Source: Deltaproteobacteria bacterium
GTDB lineage: Bacteria; Myxococcota_A; Polyangia; Haliangiales; JADYYK01
Assembly: GCA_020853705.1 (NCBI GenBank)
Contig: JADYYK010000252.1
Coordinates: forward strand, 1-64,000
Length of the DNA: 64,000 nucleotides
Direction: 5' to 3'
Of this stretch, positions 50,081 through 58,865 are shown in pieces (positions within the stretch are counted from its first letter, which is position 1; each line of letters opens with the position of its first letter). The notes under the pieces were generated by a model. The model did not search any database and had not been told where the DNA came from. It saw only the letters and a program-made list of their open reading frames with translations. The position numbers and the translations under genes were made by a program.

Positions 50081-50884
50081 GTGAAGTGGGGGCTGATCGT
50101 GGTCGCGGGGCTGCTGGCCTCGTGTGGCAAGACGGGCACGGGCGGCCAGGCGAGGCCGGGCCCGAGCACGAGTCCGAGCACGAGTGCGAGTGCGAGTGCG
50201 AGTCCGTCGCCGATCGGGGCGGACACGCTGCAGCTGGTGGTGGGCGTCGCGCCGGACTGGGACGCCACGCAGATCGAGCTGTCCTTCTACACCCGCGTCG
50301 CGGGCGGTCCGTGGCGGCTGCGCGCGCACTGGCCCGGCGTGGTCGGCTACGCCGGGCTGGCGTGGGGGCGCGGGCTGCACGGTTTCGGGGCGCCGCCGGG
50401 CGCGCCGGTCAGCGATCCGCTCAAGGTCGAGGGCGACGGCCGCGCACCCGCGGGCGCCTTCAGCATCTTGACCGGCTTCGGCACCAGCGCGCCGCCGGCC
50501 GGGCTGCGCTGGTCATGGCTGGCGGCGACGCCGACGCTGCGCTGTGTCGACGATCCGCGCTCCAGCCACTACAACCAGCTGGTCGACGAGAGTCGCGTCG
50601 CGGCCGACTGGAGCTCGGCCGAGGACATGCTGCGCGGCGACGAGCTACACGCGCTCGGGCTGGTGGTCGGGCACAACACCAGCGCGACCACGCCGGGGGC
50701 GGGCAGCTGCATCTTCTTCCATGTCTGGACCGGCGCCGGCAGCGCCACCGTGGGCTGCACCGCGCTGGCGCACGACGCCCTGGCCGAGCTCCTGGCCGGG
50801 CTGGAGCCGGCGGCGCACCCGGTGTACGTGCTCTTGCCGCAGCGCAGCCATCAGGCCCTGCGCGCGGCCTGGGACTTGCCCTGA
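50081..50884 (+). CDS. L,D-transpeptidase-like (YkuD/ErfK) lipoprotein
   Basis: 267 residues from GTG 50081, lipobox LASC near 12-15, then a (Ser-Thr/Pro/Ala) linker of repeat origin. The body follows the ErfK/YbiS/YcfS pattern: GDGRAPAGAFSI, CVDDPRSSHYNQLVDES, GSCIFFHVW and TVGCTAL, where H214 and C226 correspond to the catalytic His and Cys. The usual SHGC is VGC here, as in a minority of family members. Likely makes or breaks 3-3 or lipoprotein cross-links in peptidoglycan. Its 3' end overlaps the convergent dehydrogenase by 34 bp. Confidence 0.85.
   Translation: MKWGLIVVAGLLASCGKTGTGGQARPGPSTSPSTSASASASPSPIGADTLQLVVGVAPDWDATQIELSFYTRVAGGPWRLRAHWPGVVGYAGLAWGRGLHGFGAPPGAPVSDPLKVEGDGRAPAGAFSILTGFGTSAPPAGLRWSWLAATPTLRCVDDPRSSHYNQLVDESRVAADWSSAEDMLRGDELHALGLVVGHNTSATTPGAGSCIFFHVWTGAGSATVGCTALAHDALAELLAGLEPAAHPVYVLLPQRSHQALRAAWDLP
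50164..50205 (+). repeat. Hexanucleotide repeat (GAGYNC)7
   Basis: Seven units, GAGCAC, GAGTCC and GAGTGC, encode the Ser-rich linker after the lipobox. The hexamer is related to the (GAGCAC)n runs at 20619 and 36114. Confidence 0.85.
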
Positions 50885-51912
50885 GCTGCCGCGCGCAGGA
50901 TGGCGTGGGCGCGCTCCAGCGCGACCTGGTGTGACGAGCGCCCGCTGGCGCGCGCCGCCCGCAGGACCTCCTCGGCGGTGGCGCCGAGGCGATCGATCAG
51001 CGCCAGGCGTTGCGCCGCGTCGAGGCCCATCACGGTGTCGGCGATGCCCTCGATGACGGCGCCCGCCGAGGCCAGCTGATCGGGCACCACCAGCACGCCG
51101 CGCTCGGCCAGCAGCGCCGCGATGTCGGCCCCCGCGAGCAGGTTGTTGGCCGCGCCACAGAGGGCGAACGCGCGCAGCGCGACCGCCTGCGCCGGACCGA
51201 TGACGCCGCCGACCGCGCACGGCGCCAGCACGTCACAGTCGAGCCCCAGCAGCGCGTCCGGGGCGACCACGCGCGCGCCCAGCTCGTCGGCCAGCGCGGC
51301 GACGCGCGCGGTGTCGATGTCCGCCAGCGTCAGGCGCGCACCCTGGGCCGCCAGCGCCCGCGCCACCGCGGCCCCGATGGCGCCCACCCCCTGCACCGCG
51401 ACGTGCAGCCCGCTGAGGTCGCCGTCCGAGGCGGCGCCGCGCACCCGCACGCAGGCGCGCACGCAGCCGACCAGCCCTCGCGCGACGGCGCCAGCCAGCG
51501 CCCGCTCCTCGGTGTGCACGAAGCGGGTGCCGCGCGCCAGCGCCGCCAGATCGGCCGGCCCGGTACCCAGGTCGCCCGCCGTCCTGAACAGGCCACCGAG
51601 CTCCTCGATGCGCGCGCCCAGGCGCTCGAAGGCGGCGCTGCGCAGCGCCGGTGGTGGCGGCCACAGCACCGCCTTGCCGCCGCCCGCGGCCAGGCCCGCC
51701 AGCGCACACTTCACGGTCATCGCGCGCGCCAGCGCCGCGGCGTCCGCCAGCGCGCTGACCTCGTCGGGATAGTCACGCGTGCGCACGCCCCCGGCCGCCG
51801 GCCCCAGGGTGACGTCGTCGAGCACGATCAGCGCGCGCAGCCCGACCTCGGGCTCGGCCAGCGCCAGCACGCGCGGGGCGCCCAGCGCCGCCATCTGCTC
51901 GAGCAGGCTCAC
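50851..51912 (-). CDS. Leucine/glutamate dehydrogenase family NAD-linked amino-acid dehydrogenase
   Basis: 353 residues from GTG 51912, which overlaps the stop of the oxidoreductase upstream (GTGA). Glu/Leu/Phe/Val dehydrogenase fold: MTVKCALAGLAAGGGKAVLW with the catalytic Lys, FRTAGDLGTGPADL with the acid, a NAD-binding VQGVGAIGAAVARAL, and CAVGGVIGPAQAVAL near the C-terminus. The length is near the ~360 of leucine dehydrogenases, so branched-chain amino acids are likely substrates. The C-terminus overlaps the convergent transpeptidase gene. Confidence 0.85.
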   Translation of the reverse strand: MSLLEQMAALGAPRVLALAEPEVGLRALIVLDDVTLGPAAGGVRTRDYPDEVSALADAAALARAMTVKCALAGLAAGGGKAVLWPPPPALRSAAFERLGARIEELGGLFRTAGDLGTGPADLAALARGTRFVHTEERALAGAVARGLVGCVRACVRVRGAASDGDLSGLHVAVQGVGAIGAAVARALAAQGARLTLADIDTARVAALADELGARVVAPDALLGLDCDVLAPCAVGGVIGPAQAVALRAFALCGAANNLLAGADIAALLAERGVLVVPDQLASAGAVIEGIADTVMGLDAAQRLALIDRLGATAEEVLRAARASGRSSHQVALERAHAILRAAAQGKSQAARRA

Positions 51913-52883
51913 GCCACGGCCTCGACCGCGGTCGACTGTCCGCCCTGCGCCGCCGAGCGCAGGCAGGCCTCGACCACCAGCACGTTGCGAGCGCCCTCGA
52001 GGGCGTCGATGGGCGGCGGCGCGCCGGCGTCGAGCGCGCGCACGAAGTCGGCCAGCGCCGCGGCCACCGTGGCCACCGGCGGCCCGGGGTCGAGCGCCGA
52101 GGTGGTGCGCCCGCGCACCTCGGCCAGGGTGCCGCTGACATGGTCGCCGCACAGCTGGCCGGTCTCGCCCGTCAGCTCGATGCGCCCGCTGCGGCCGGTG
52201 CTGCCGCGCGAGGTGTTCAGCGTGGCCAGCCGGTCGCCCTCGAGGCGCAGCACCGCGGCGAAGACGTCCTCGGTGCGGCGGGTCACGCGTCGCGCGCTCT
52301 CGGCCGACACGCGCAGCACCTCGGCGCCGCTCAGCCAGCGCACCAGATCGATGAGGTGCACGCCGGTGTTCAGCGCCGAGCCGCCGCCGGCGGGGTCGTC
52401 GAGCCAGGCGTGGCTGCTGGGCTCGAAGTGCTGCGCCAGCGACAGCGAGTGCAGCGCGCCGATGGCGCCGGCGCGTGCTCGGTCGTGCAGCGCCCGCGCG
52501 ACCTGGCTGTAGCGCAGGGTGTGCGCGACCCCCAGCGGCACCCCGGTGCTGCGCGCCTCGGCCAGCAGCGCGCGGGCGTCGGCGCCGCTGGGGGCCAGCG
52601 GCTTCTCGACCAGCACCGGCTTGCCCGCGCGCAGCGCCGCGGTGACCAGGGCGCGGTGATGGCCAGGCTCGACGGCGAGCACGACGACGTCGACCGCGGG
52701 GTCGGCCATGAGGTCGGCCACGGGCAGCCAGGGCACGCCCCACCCGGCGGCGGCGCGGCGCCCGGCGGCCTCGTCCCGGCGCGAGACCGCGACCAGGCGG
52801 GCGCCCGCGACGTCACCGGCCAGCAGGTGGCGCGCATAGCGCGCGCCGTGGACGCCGATCCCGATCAGGCCGACGCCGCGCAC
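51909..52883 (-). CDS. Gfo/Idh/MocA-family oxidoreductase
   Basis: 324 residues from GTG 52883, 3 nt after the dus stop. The N-terminal Rossmann motif is GLIGIGVHGARYA, with the family's AVEPGHH and KPVLVEKPLA (EKP, the catalytic Lys) and a His-rich C-terminal alpha/beta half (LNTGVHLIDLVRWLSG). It uses NAD(P) to oxidise a sugar or a related polyol; the substrate is not deducible. Middle gene of a dus-idh-ldh operon, tightly coupled to the amino-acid dehydrogenase. Confidence 0.82.
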   Translation of the reverse strand: MRGVGLIGIGVHGARYARHLLAGDVAGARLVAVSRRDEAAGRRAAAGWGVPWLPVADLMADPAVDVVVLAVEPGHHRALVTAALRAGKPVLVEKPLAPSGADARALLAEARSTGVPLGVAHTLRYSQVARALHDRARAGAIGALHSLSLAQHFEPSSHAWLDDPAGGGSALNTGVHLIDLVRWLSGAEVLRVSAESARRVTRRTEDVFAAVLRLEGDRLATLNTSRGSTGRSGRIELTGETGQLCGDHVSGTLAEVRGRTTSALDPGPPVATVAAALADFVRALDAGAPPPIDALEGARNVLVVEACLRSAAQGGQSTAVEAVA

Positions 52884-52886
52884 GGC

Positions 52887-53888
52887 TCAGGCGGCGACGC
52901 GGCGCTCCAGCGCCGCCTCGGCCGCGTCGAGGATCTCGAGGCAGCGCTCGAGCGAGTCCTCGACCAGCAGGGTGCGCCGCAGCGCCGCCGCGTCGGGCAG
53001 GCCGCGCAGGTAGCCGGCCAGGTGGCGCCGGGTCACCCGCACGCCGTAGGGCAGGCCGCGCTCGGCGACGTTGGCGCGCAGGTGGGCGCGACACAGGGCG
53101 AAGCGCTCGGCCGGGGTCGGCCCGGGCAGGTCGATGCCGCGGTCGAGGCGCGCGCGCGCCTCGCGGAAGATCCAGGGATGGTCGATGGCCTGGCGACCGA
53201 CCATGACGCCGGCGCAGCCGGTCTCGGCCAGGGCGCGCTCGGCGTCGGCGCCCGAGCGCACGTCGCCGTTGACGATGACCGGGATGGCGACGACCTCGCG
53301 GGCGCGGCGCGCCCAGCTCCAGTCGGCGGGGCCGGAGTGGCCGACCTGCGCGACCCGGCAGTGGATGGTCAGCGCGGACACGCCGACGTCCTCCAGGCGG
53401 CGGGCCAGATCGATGATCGGCATCTCCGACTCGGGGCCCCAGCCGATGCGCGTCTTGACGGTGACGGGCAGGCCGACGATGCCCACGATGAGGCGGGCCA
53501 TCTCGACCATCTTCTGCGGGTTGCGCAGCCAGCCGGCGCCGGCGCCGCGGCCCGAGACCTTGGGCACCCAGCAGCCACAGTTGATGTCGATGAACGACGG
53601 CGCCGCGGCCTCGGCCATCCGCGCGGCCTCGGCCAGGCGGCTGGCGTCGGAGCCATAGATCTGGATGGCGGTGGGGCGGTCGTCAGGAGCCAGCGTGATC
53701 TTGCGTTTGGCGGTGCGGCAGCCGCGCAGCAGCCCCTCGGCGTTGACGAACTCGGTCACGCACAGCTCGGCGCCCAGGGTGCGACACAGGGCGCGGAAGA
53801 CGCCGTCAGAGACGTCCTCCATGGGCGCCAGGATGACGGGACGCCGGGACATGATGTCCTGCAGCCGGGTATGTGCTTCGGTGGCCAT
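52887..53888 (-). CDS. tRNA-dihydrouridine synthase
   Basis: 333 residues from ATG 53888; a second ATG at 53909 would add seven residues and neither has a good ribosome site. FMN TIM barrel of the Dus family: ILAPMEDVSDGVFRALCRTLGAEL, FIDINCGCWVPKVSGRGAGAGWL with the catalytic Cys, VTVKTRIGW with the uridine-contacting Lys, IHCRVAQVGHSG, VNGDVRS and MVGRQAIDHPWIF. It reduces uridines in tRNA; which positions is unknown. Confidence 0.88.
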   Translation of the reverse strand: MATEAHTRLQDIMSRRPVILAPMEDVSDGVFRALCRTLGAELCVTEFVNAEGLLRGCRTAKRKITLAPDDRPTAIQIYGSDASRLAEAARMAEAAAPSFIDINCGCWVPKVSGRGAGAGWLRNPQKMVEMARLIVGIVGLPVTVKTRIGWGPESEMPIIDLARRLEDVGVSALTIHCRVAQVGHSGPADWSWARRAREVVAIPVIVNGDVRSGADAERALAETGCAGVMVGRQAIDHPWIFREARARLDRGIDLPGPTPAERFALCRAHLRANVAERGLPYGVRVTRRHLAGYLRGLPDAAALRRTLLVEDSLERCLEILDAAEAALERRVAA

Positions 53889-53952
53889 TGCGACCCACCC
53901 TGTTGCCATGAAATCGGCTGGAAGTCGAGCACAGCTCGCCTTCCAGCCGTCC

Positions 53953-54837
53953 CTAGGCTGCCGCCAGCGCCGCCGCCCCCAGCCAGGCGTCCAGCGCCGC
54001 CATCACCGCCGCGGGCAGCTCCATCTGCGGGACATGGCCGACATCGTCGATCTCGTGCAGCGTGAAGTCCGGCCGCGCCCGCGCCATGGCCCGGCTGGCC
54101 TCGACCGAGACCAGCTTGTCCTGGACGCCCTGGATGAGCAGCGTCGGTACCCGGACCGCCGCCACCATGTCGGCGTAGCGCCTGCGCTGCAGCAGGGTCA
54201 GCGCCACCGAGCGGGTCGCCTGCAGGAAGGCCGTGCCCGACTCCGGGCGCGGCGCGCGCTCCGCCAGCAGGGCGCGCTGTGCCTCCAGCAGCGCGGCCGG
54301 CAGGCGCGAGGGCTGGTGGCAGACCAGCCGCATGGTGGCGGCGAGCTGCTCCTCCGCCGGCCTGCGCATGGCGCCCCGCCACATCAGCTCGCCCACGCCG
54401 GGCAGGAGCGCCATCAGGCCGCGCGCGAGCATCGCGGGCGGGGTCTGGCGCAGGATGCCGCGCGGCGGCGGCTGCGCGGGCGCCAGCAGCACCAGGCGCT
54501 CGAGGGCCACCTGCGCGGCCGCGACCTGCAGCGCGATGAGCCCCCCCATCGAGCTGCCCAGCAGCATGGCGGGCTGCCCGACGTGGCCCAGGAAGCGCGC
54601 CAGCACGCGGGCCTGATCGCCGATGCGGGTGCTGCGCCCGGCCAGCGGGCTGCGTCCGAACCCCGGCAGATCCAGCGCCACCACCCGCCCCAGGCGCCCC
54701 AGCAGCGGCGCCAGCACGACCCAGTTCAGGATGTTGCCGCCCAGGCCGTGCACACAGACGATGGGGCGTCCGCGGCCACCGAGCTCCGCATAGGTGACCG
54801 GGCCACCGAGATCCACGGTCCTCAGGTCGAGCTGCAC
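53953..54837 (-). CDS. Alpha/beta hydrolase
   Basis: 294 residues from GTG 54837. A longer reading to ATG 54927 is excluded because it would run through the divergent gene, and TACCCT ends 6 nt before this GTG. Hydrolase motifs: IVCVHGLGGNILNW, VVALDLPGFGRSP, LLGSSMGGLIAL with the nucleophile Ser, LLIQGVQDKLVS with the acid, and IDDVGHVPQMELP with the His. The cap region is Leu/Arg-rich. Substrate unknown. Confidence 0.85.
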   Translation of the reverse strand: MQLDLRTVDLGGPVTYAELGGRGRPIVCVHGLGGNILNWVVLAPLLGRLGRVVALDLPGFGRSPLAGRSTRIGDQARVLARFLGHVGQPAMLLGSSMGGLIALQVAAAQVALERLVLLAPAQPPPRGILRQTPPAMLARGLMALLPGVGELMWRGAMRRPAEEQLAATMRLVCHQPSRLPAALLEAQRALLAERAPRPESGTAFLQATRSVALTLLQRRRYADMVAAVRVPTLLIQGVQDKLVSVEASRAMARARPDFTLHEIDDVGHVPQMELPAAVMAALDAWLGAAALAAA

Positions 54838-54843
54838 GCCCGC

Positions 54844-54853
54844 AGGGTACCAT
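54844..54853. promoter_or_regulatory. Overlapping divergent -10 elements
   Basis: AGGGTACCAT holds TACCCT (leftward, hydrolase) and TACCAT (rightward, aldo-keto reductase) sharing TA; each ends 6 nt from its start codon. Confidence 0.6.
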
Positions 54854-54859
54854 GCGGCA

Positions 54860-55702
54860 ATGGCCGCGACCTTCCCGCCCGACGCCACCCTGTCCTCGCG
54901 CGTGACCATCGCCCCGGGCGTCGACATGCCCTGGCTCGGCTTCGGTGTCTACCAGGCCCGGCGGGGCCGCGAGACCGAGGACGCCGTCGCCGCTGCGCTT
55001 CGTTTCGGCTACCGACATATTGACACAGCGTCAATCTATGGCAACGAGGACAGCGTCGGCCGGGCCATCGCCGCCAGCGGCCTTCCGCGCAGCGACCTGT
55101 TCGTGACCACCAAGCTGTGGAACAGCGACCACGGCCACGCCCGCACCCTGGCCGCGTGCGAGAAGTCGCTGGCCCGCCTGGGCCTCGCCCATGTCGACCT
55201 CTACCTCATCCACTGGCCGGTGCGCGGCCTGCGCCTCGAGAGCTGGCGCGCCATGGAGGAGCTCCACGAGCGCAAGCTGGTGCGCGCCATCGGCGTCTCC
55301 AACTACATGGAGCCGCACCTCGAGGAGCTGCTCGCGGCCTGCCGCATCCGCCCGGCGGTCAACCAGATCGAGGTGTCGCCGTTCCTGCAGCAGCGCAGCG
55401 TGCGCGCGCTGTGCGCTCGCGAAGGCATCACCGTCGAGGCCTACAGCCCTCTGACCCAGGGTCTGCGCCTCGACCACCCCGTGGTGGTCGCCGCCGCCCG
55501 CGCCCTCGGGCGCACCCCGGCCCAGGTGCTGCTGCGCTGGGCCCTCGAGCGGAACACCGTGCCGCTGCCCAAGTCGGTCACCGAGGCGCGCATCCGCGAC
55601 AACGCCGCGCTGTTCGACTTCCGCCTCGGGCCCCACGCCGCCGCGCTCGACCAGCTGGAGGAGGAGCTGCACACCGGCTGGGACCCGACCGACGCACCGT
55701 GA
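54860..55702 (+). CDS. Aldo-keto reductase
   Basis: 280 residues from ATG 54860. TIM-barrel NADPH-dependent carbonyl reductase. Catalytic tetrad D55, Y60, K85 and H118 all present in the family blocks (GYRHIDTASIYGNE, FVTTKLW, DLYLIHWP). Further family motifs are IGVSNY, PAVNQIEVSP, YSPLTQG and PLPKSVTEARIRDN. It resembles AKR5-type 2,5-diketo-gluconate reductases by length and tail. The physiological aldehyde or ketone is unknown. Confidence 0.9.
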   Translation: MAATFPPDATLSSRVTIAPGVDMPWLGFGVYQARRGRETEDAVAAALRFGYRHIDTASIYGNEDSVGRAIAASGLPRSDLFVTTKLWNSDHGHARTLAACEKSLARLGLAHVDLYLIHWPVRGLRLESWRAMEELHERKLVRAIGVSNYMEPHLEELLAACRIRPAVNQIEVSPFLQQRSVRALCAREGITVEAYSPLTQGLRLDHPVVVAAARALGRTPAQVLLRWALERNTVPLPKSVTEARIRDNAALFDFRLGPHAAALDQLEEELHTGWDPTDAP

Positions 55703-55749
55703 CGCACACGCGCCCCCGGCCGCCGGCTGCTCGCGCTATCGTCGTCGCC

Positions 55750-56454
55750 ATGGCGACCATCGTGATGACCGGGACAGGCGGGGCGCTGGGCGGGGCCGTG
55801 GTGCGCGCGCTCATCGGCAGCGGCCACGCGGTGGCGGCGCTGGAGCCCGCGCGCGGCGCGGCGCGCATGGCGGCGCTCGAGGCCGAGCTCGGGCCGCGCT
55901 TCAGCGCCCACAGCGGCGACGCCGGTGACGACGCCGCCTGGGCGGCCGCGCTGCCGGCCATCGAGCAGCGCCACGGCGCGCCCACCGGCGCGGTGCTGAT
56001 CGCCGGCGGCTGGCAGGGCGGCAAGCCGCTGCACCAGGGCGGCGGCGGCGAGTGGCGCGCCATGATCGACTCCAACCTGGAGACCGTGCGCGCCGCGCTG
56101 GCGGCGCTGGTCCCGGGCATGGTCGCGCGCAAGAGCGGCAGCATCGTGGTCATCGGCTCGCGCGCGGCGGTGCAGCCGTGGACCAGCGCCAACGCCGCGG
56201 CCTACGCGGCGGCCAAGGCCGGCGCGGTGGCGCTGGCGCAGGCGGTCGCGGCCGAGACCACGCCGCACGGCGTGCGCATCAACGCGGTGCTGCCCAGCGT
56301 GATCGACACCGCCGCCAATCGCGCCGCCATGGGCGAGGCCGACGCGGCGCGCTGGGTCACCCCGGGCTCGCTGGCGGCGGTCATCGAGTTCCTGCTCTCG
56401 GACGGCGCGCGCGACGTCTCGGGCGCCGCGCTGCCGGTCTACGGCCGCGCCTGA
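55750..56454 (+). CDS. SDR-family NAD(P)-dependent oxidoreductase
   Basis: 234 residues from ATG 55750 (TATCGT 7 nt upstream). Classical short-chain dehydrogenase: cofactor motif TGTGGALG at 7-14, catalytic S137, Y152 and K156 (SANAAAYAAAKAG), and the PSVIDTAANR block. The NNAG motif is replaced by LIAGGW, as in the dihydropteridine-reductase-like subgroup. Substrate unknown. The gene follows the aldo-keto reductase by 47 bp but appears to have its own promoter. Confidence 0.88.
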   Translation: MATIVMTGTGGALGGAVVRALIGSGHAVAALEPARGAARMAALEAELGPRFSAHSGDAGDDAAWAAALPAIEQRHGAPTGAVLIAGGWQGGKPLHQGGGGEWRAMIDSNLETVRAALAALVPGMVARKSGSIVVIGSRAAVQPWTSANAAAYAAAKAGAVALAQAVAAETTPHGVRINAVLPSVIDTAANRAAMGEADAARWVTPGSLAAVIEFLLSDGARDVSGAALPVYGRA

Positions 56455-56482
56455 GGCGATCGCGCGGCGGCGCGCCGGCGGC

Positions 56483-58135
56483 TCACCAGGGCACCGAGCG
56501 GTAGTCCTTGAAGAACACGCCGCTGGGCGGGCTGCCGGTGCGCTCGCCGTCGAAGATGGGATCCAGCACGCGCGCAGCGCCGTCCACGATGTCGAGCGGG
56601 GGGTGGAAGTCGTGGATGTGCTGCTTGCGCGCCACGTGCAGCAGAGGGTCCTCGTCGGTGACCCAGCCGGTGTCGACGCTGTTCATGTAGATCCCGGCCT
56701 CGAGGTAGTCGGGCGCCGAGGTCCGCGTCATCATGTTGAGCGACGCCTTGGCCATGTTGGTGTGCGGGTGCTTGTCGGTCTTCTTGCGCCGCGCGAACTG
56801 CGCCTCCATCGCCGAGACGTTGACGACGTGGCGCCGCGGCAGCGGGCTCTGCTCCAGCAGGGGACGCAGCCGCGCCGCCAGCACGAAGGGCGCCACCGCG
56901 TTGACCAGGTGGACCTCGAGCAGCTCGGGCACCGGCACCTCGGCCAGGGTGAGCCGCCAGGTGTTGTGCTGGCGCAGATCGATCTGCTGCAGATCCTGGT
57001 CGACCTCGCCGGCCGGAAACGCCGCCACACCAGGCGGCATCGCGGGCTCGTCGGCCTCGGCGCAGGGCAGCTGGGTCAGCTCCGCCGAGCCCCACAGCCC
57101 GACGCCCGAACCGCCGCCGCCATGCCAGGCCACCACACCGCCGCTGCCCACGGCTGAGCCGCCGGCACCCGCACCCGCCACCAGCGCGCCTGCACCCGCG
57201 GCGCCGCCCGCCGCCCCGGCCGGCAGCGCCGCCGCCGCGCGCAGCTCCCCGGTCAGGCGCTCGTGCCCGGCCAGCAGCGCCGCCGCCCCGGCGCCCAGCG
57301 TGGCCGACTCGGCGCGCTCGCGCGGCAGCAGGTGGGCATAGAACGGCGGCGGCCGTCGCACCGTCTGCGCCGCGTTGTTGATGAGGTAGTCGACGTGCGG
57401 CAGCGTCGCCGCCAGGTGCGCCGCGAACAGCTCGACGCTCGGGGTGTGGCGCAGATCCAGCCCGTACACCTGCAGCCGCTCGCGCCACGCCGCGAAGTCG
57501 GCCTCGCGCGCGAAGCGCTCGGCGGCGTCGTGCGGGAAGCGCGTCGTCACCACCACCCGCGCCCCCGCGCGCAGGAGCTTCAGCGCGACGTGATAGCCGA
57601 TCTTCAGCCGCGCCCCGGTGACCACGGCGATGCGGCCATGCAGCGCCGCGCTCTGCGTGCGCTTGGCATAGTTCAGCTCGGCGCAGGGCGGGCACATCTG
57701 GTCATAGAAGAAGTGCAGGCGGCGGAACTCGCTCTTGCACACATAGCAGTTGCGCGAGTATTTCAGCTCGTCCTGAGGCAAAGCCTCAGGACGAGCTGTC
57801 CGGTCCTCGCCCTCGGCAGTCAGGCCCTCGGCAGCCTGGCCCTGCGCCGGCCCCCGCTCCGCTGGCGCCGCGAACACCGGCTGCCGCTGCGCCGTGCGCA
57901 TCTCGGTGGCATCCACCAGCTGGGCATCATGGGCGCGCTTCTGGTTCCGGTGCTTGCGCCGCAGCGTCTTGGCCAGCTGCTTGAGCTCGTGCCGCGCCGG
58001 CCGGGTCAGCCGCCCGGCCGCCTCCAGCAGGCGGCGCCGGGTGTCGTCCTCGAGCTCGCCGAGCAGGCCACGCTTCTCCAGCGCGAGCTCGAGCACGCGG
58101 ATGCAGGTCGCGACCTCTTCAGCGCTCAGCTTCAC
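56483..58135 (-). CDS. Large SDR-like protein with zinc ribbon, active-site Tyr missing
   Basis: 550 residues from GTG 58135 (TACGAC 6 nt upstream, a weak match). Order: helical N-terminus (1-70); charged linker, within which residues 113-124 are encoded by a 16-bp-arm palindrome; zinc ribbon C130-x2-C133, C148-x2-C151; SDR domain from 167 with TGARLKIG (173-180); a Gly/Ala-rich insert of about 90 residues near 285-375; then VVNVSAME and HPHTNMAKASLN, where the catalytic Tyr of YxxxK is a Thr. The Lys is kept. It resembles a group of large SDRs known in eukaryotes and bacteria. It may be a non-enzymatic or altered-activity member. Confidence 0.8.
   Translation of the reverse strand: MKLSAEEVATCIRVLELALEKRGLLGELEDDTRRRLLEAAGRLTRPARHELKQLAKTLRRKHRNQKRAHDAQLVDATEMRTAQRQPVFAAPAERGPAQGQAAEGLTAEGEDRTARPEALPQDELKYSRNCYVCKSEFRRLHFFYDQMCPPCAELNYAKRTQSAALHGRIAVVTGARLKIGYHVALKLLRAGARVVVTTRFPHDAAERFAREADFAAWRERLQVYGLDLRHTPSVELFAAHLAATLPHVDYLINNAAQTVRRPPPFYAHLLPRERAESATLGAGAAALLAGHERLTGELRAAAALPAGAAGGAAGAGALVAGAGAGGSAVGSGGVVAWHGGGGSGVGLWGSAELTQLPCAEADEPAMPPGVAAFPAGEVDQDLQQIDLRQHNTWRLTLAEVPVPELLEVHLVNAVAPFVLAARLRPLLEQSPLPRRHVVNVSAMEAQFARRKKTDKHPHTNMAKASLNMMTRTSAPDYLEAGIYMNSVDTGWVTDEDPLLHVARKQHIHDFHPPLDIVDGAARVLDPIFDGERTGSPPSGVFFKDYRSVPW
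57764..57798. repeat. Palindromic element, copy 2 (in frame inside the SDR-like gene)
   Basis: CAGCTCGTCCTGAGGC and its exact complement are separated by AAA and followed by TCCG, as in copy 1 at 44864-44898. It encodes residues 113-124 (TARPEALPQDEL) just before the zinc ribbon. Confidence 0.8.
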
Positions 58136-58147
58136 GAGCGCGTCGTA

Positions 58148-58825
58148 TCACCGCAGCGTGGCGGCCGCCACGGCGATGTGGCCGCCGCCGCCCGGATCGG
58201 TCGCGGCGGTGTAGGTCGCGGTCAGCACCTGCCCGACCGCGCCGCGGTACGTGATCTCGTAGACCCCGGCGAAGGCGCCGTCGAAGTCGAACACCTCGTC
58301 CTGGTACGGCGGCACCGGGTTGCCGCTCAGCGTGACCAGCATGCGCCCACGTGCGTTGTCACCCGCGACATAGACCTTGAGATGGCGGGTCTCCGGCCCC
58401 GCCGGCGCCAGGAGGGTGACGCCGCGATCCACGGCCTCGTTGCCCACCGCGCCCTGCGTGCTGGCGCTGCCCCGAGGGGTCCCGTCGGTCCAGGTGAAGG
58501 TGACCTGCTGGGTGACCCGCCGCTCGCCGCCGCCCACCAGCAGCGGGGTCAGCTGCAGCCCACCCTGCTGCTTGTGGTTCTGGTCGCTCTTGTCCATCAG
58601 CCCGAGGTGCAGCCAGTCCAGGGTGCCCTCGGCGGTCAGGTCGACCACGCCGCCGGTCACCGTCGACGTCGTCACCAGCAGCAGCGGGCCGGTGGCCACG
58701 TCGATGCTGACGCCCATGTCGCGCGGGGCGCCGCCATCGCTGGCCTTGCCGTTGCCGCTGGAGTCGAAGCTACAGCCCGCGGCCGTCGCCATGGCCAGCA
58801 GCGCGCCGATCACGAGCCCCCTCAT
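58148..58825 (-). CDS. Lipoprotein, unknown function
   Basis: 225 residues from ATG 58825, lipobox AAGC near 15-18. The mature protein is rich in Thr, Val and Gly with long beta segments (GPLLLVTTSTVTGGVVDLTAEG, GRMLVTLSGNPVP, VYEITYRGAVGQVLTATYT) and looks like one or two immunoglobulin-like sandwiches. No family recognised. It ends 12 bp before the SDR-like gene starts on the same strand. Confidence 0.72.
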   Translation of the reverse strand: MRGLVIGALLAMATAAGCSFDSSGNGKASDGGAPRDMGVSIDVATGPLLLVTTSTVTGGVVDLTAEGTLDWLHLGLMDKSDQNHKQQGGLQLTPLLVGGGERRVTQQVTFTWTDGTPRGSASTQGAVGNEAVDRGVTLLAPAGPETRHLKVYVAGDNARGRMLVTLSGNPVPPYQDEVFDFDGAFAGVYEITYRGAVGQVLTATYTAATDPGGGGHIAVAAATLR

Positions 58826-58865
58826 GGCCGCATCATCACCTGCCAGGGCGCGGCTCACAACAACA

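Noticed and set aside
47098..50268. 1056-codon open frame on the minus strand
   Set aside because: It runs in the wrong frame through the phosphatidyltransferase and GTPase genes (Arg/Pro-rich shadow). Only the last 330 codons, from ATG 48090, are a real gene.
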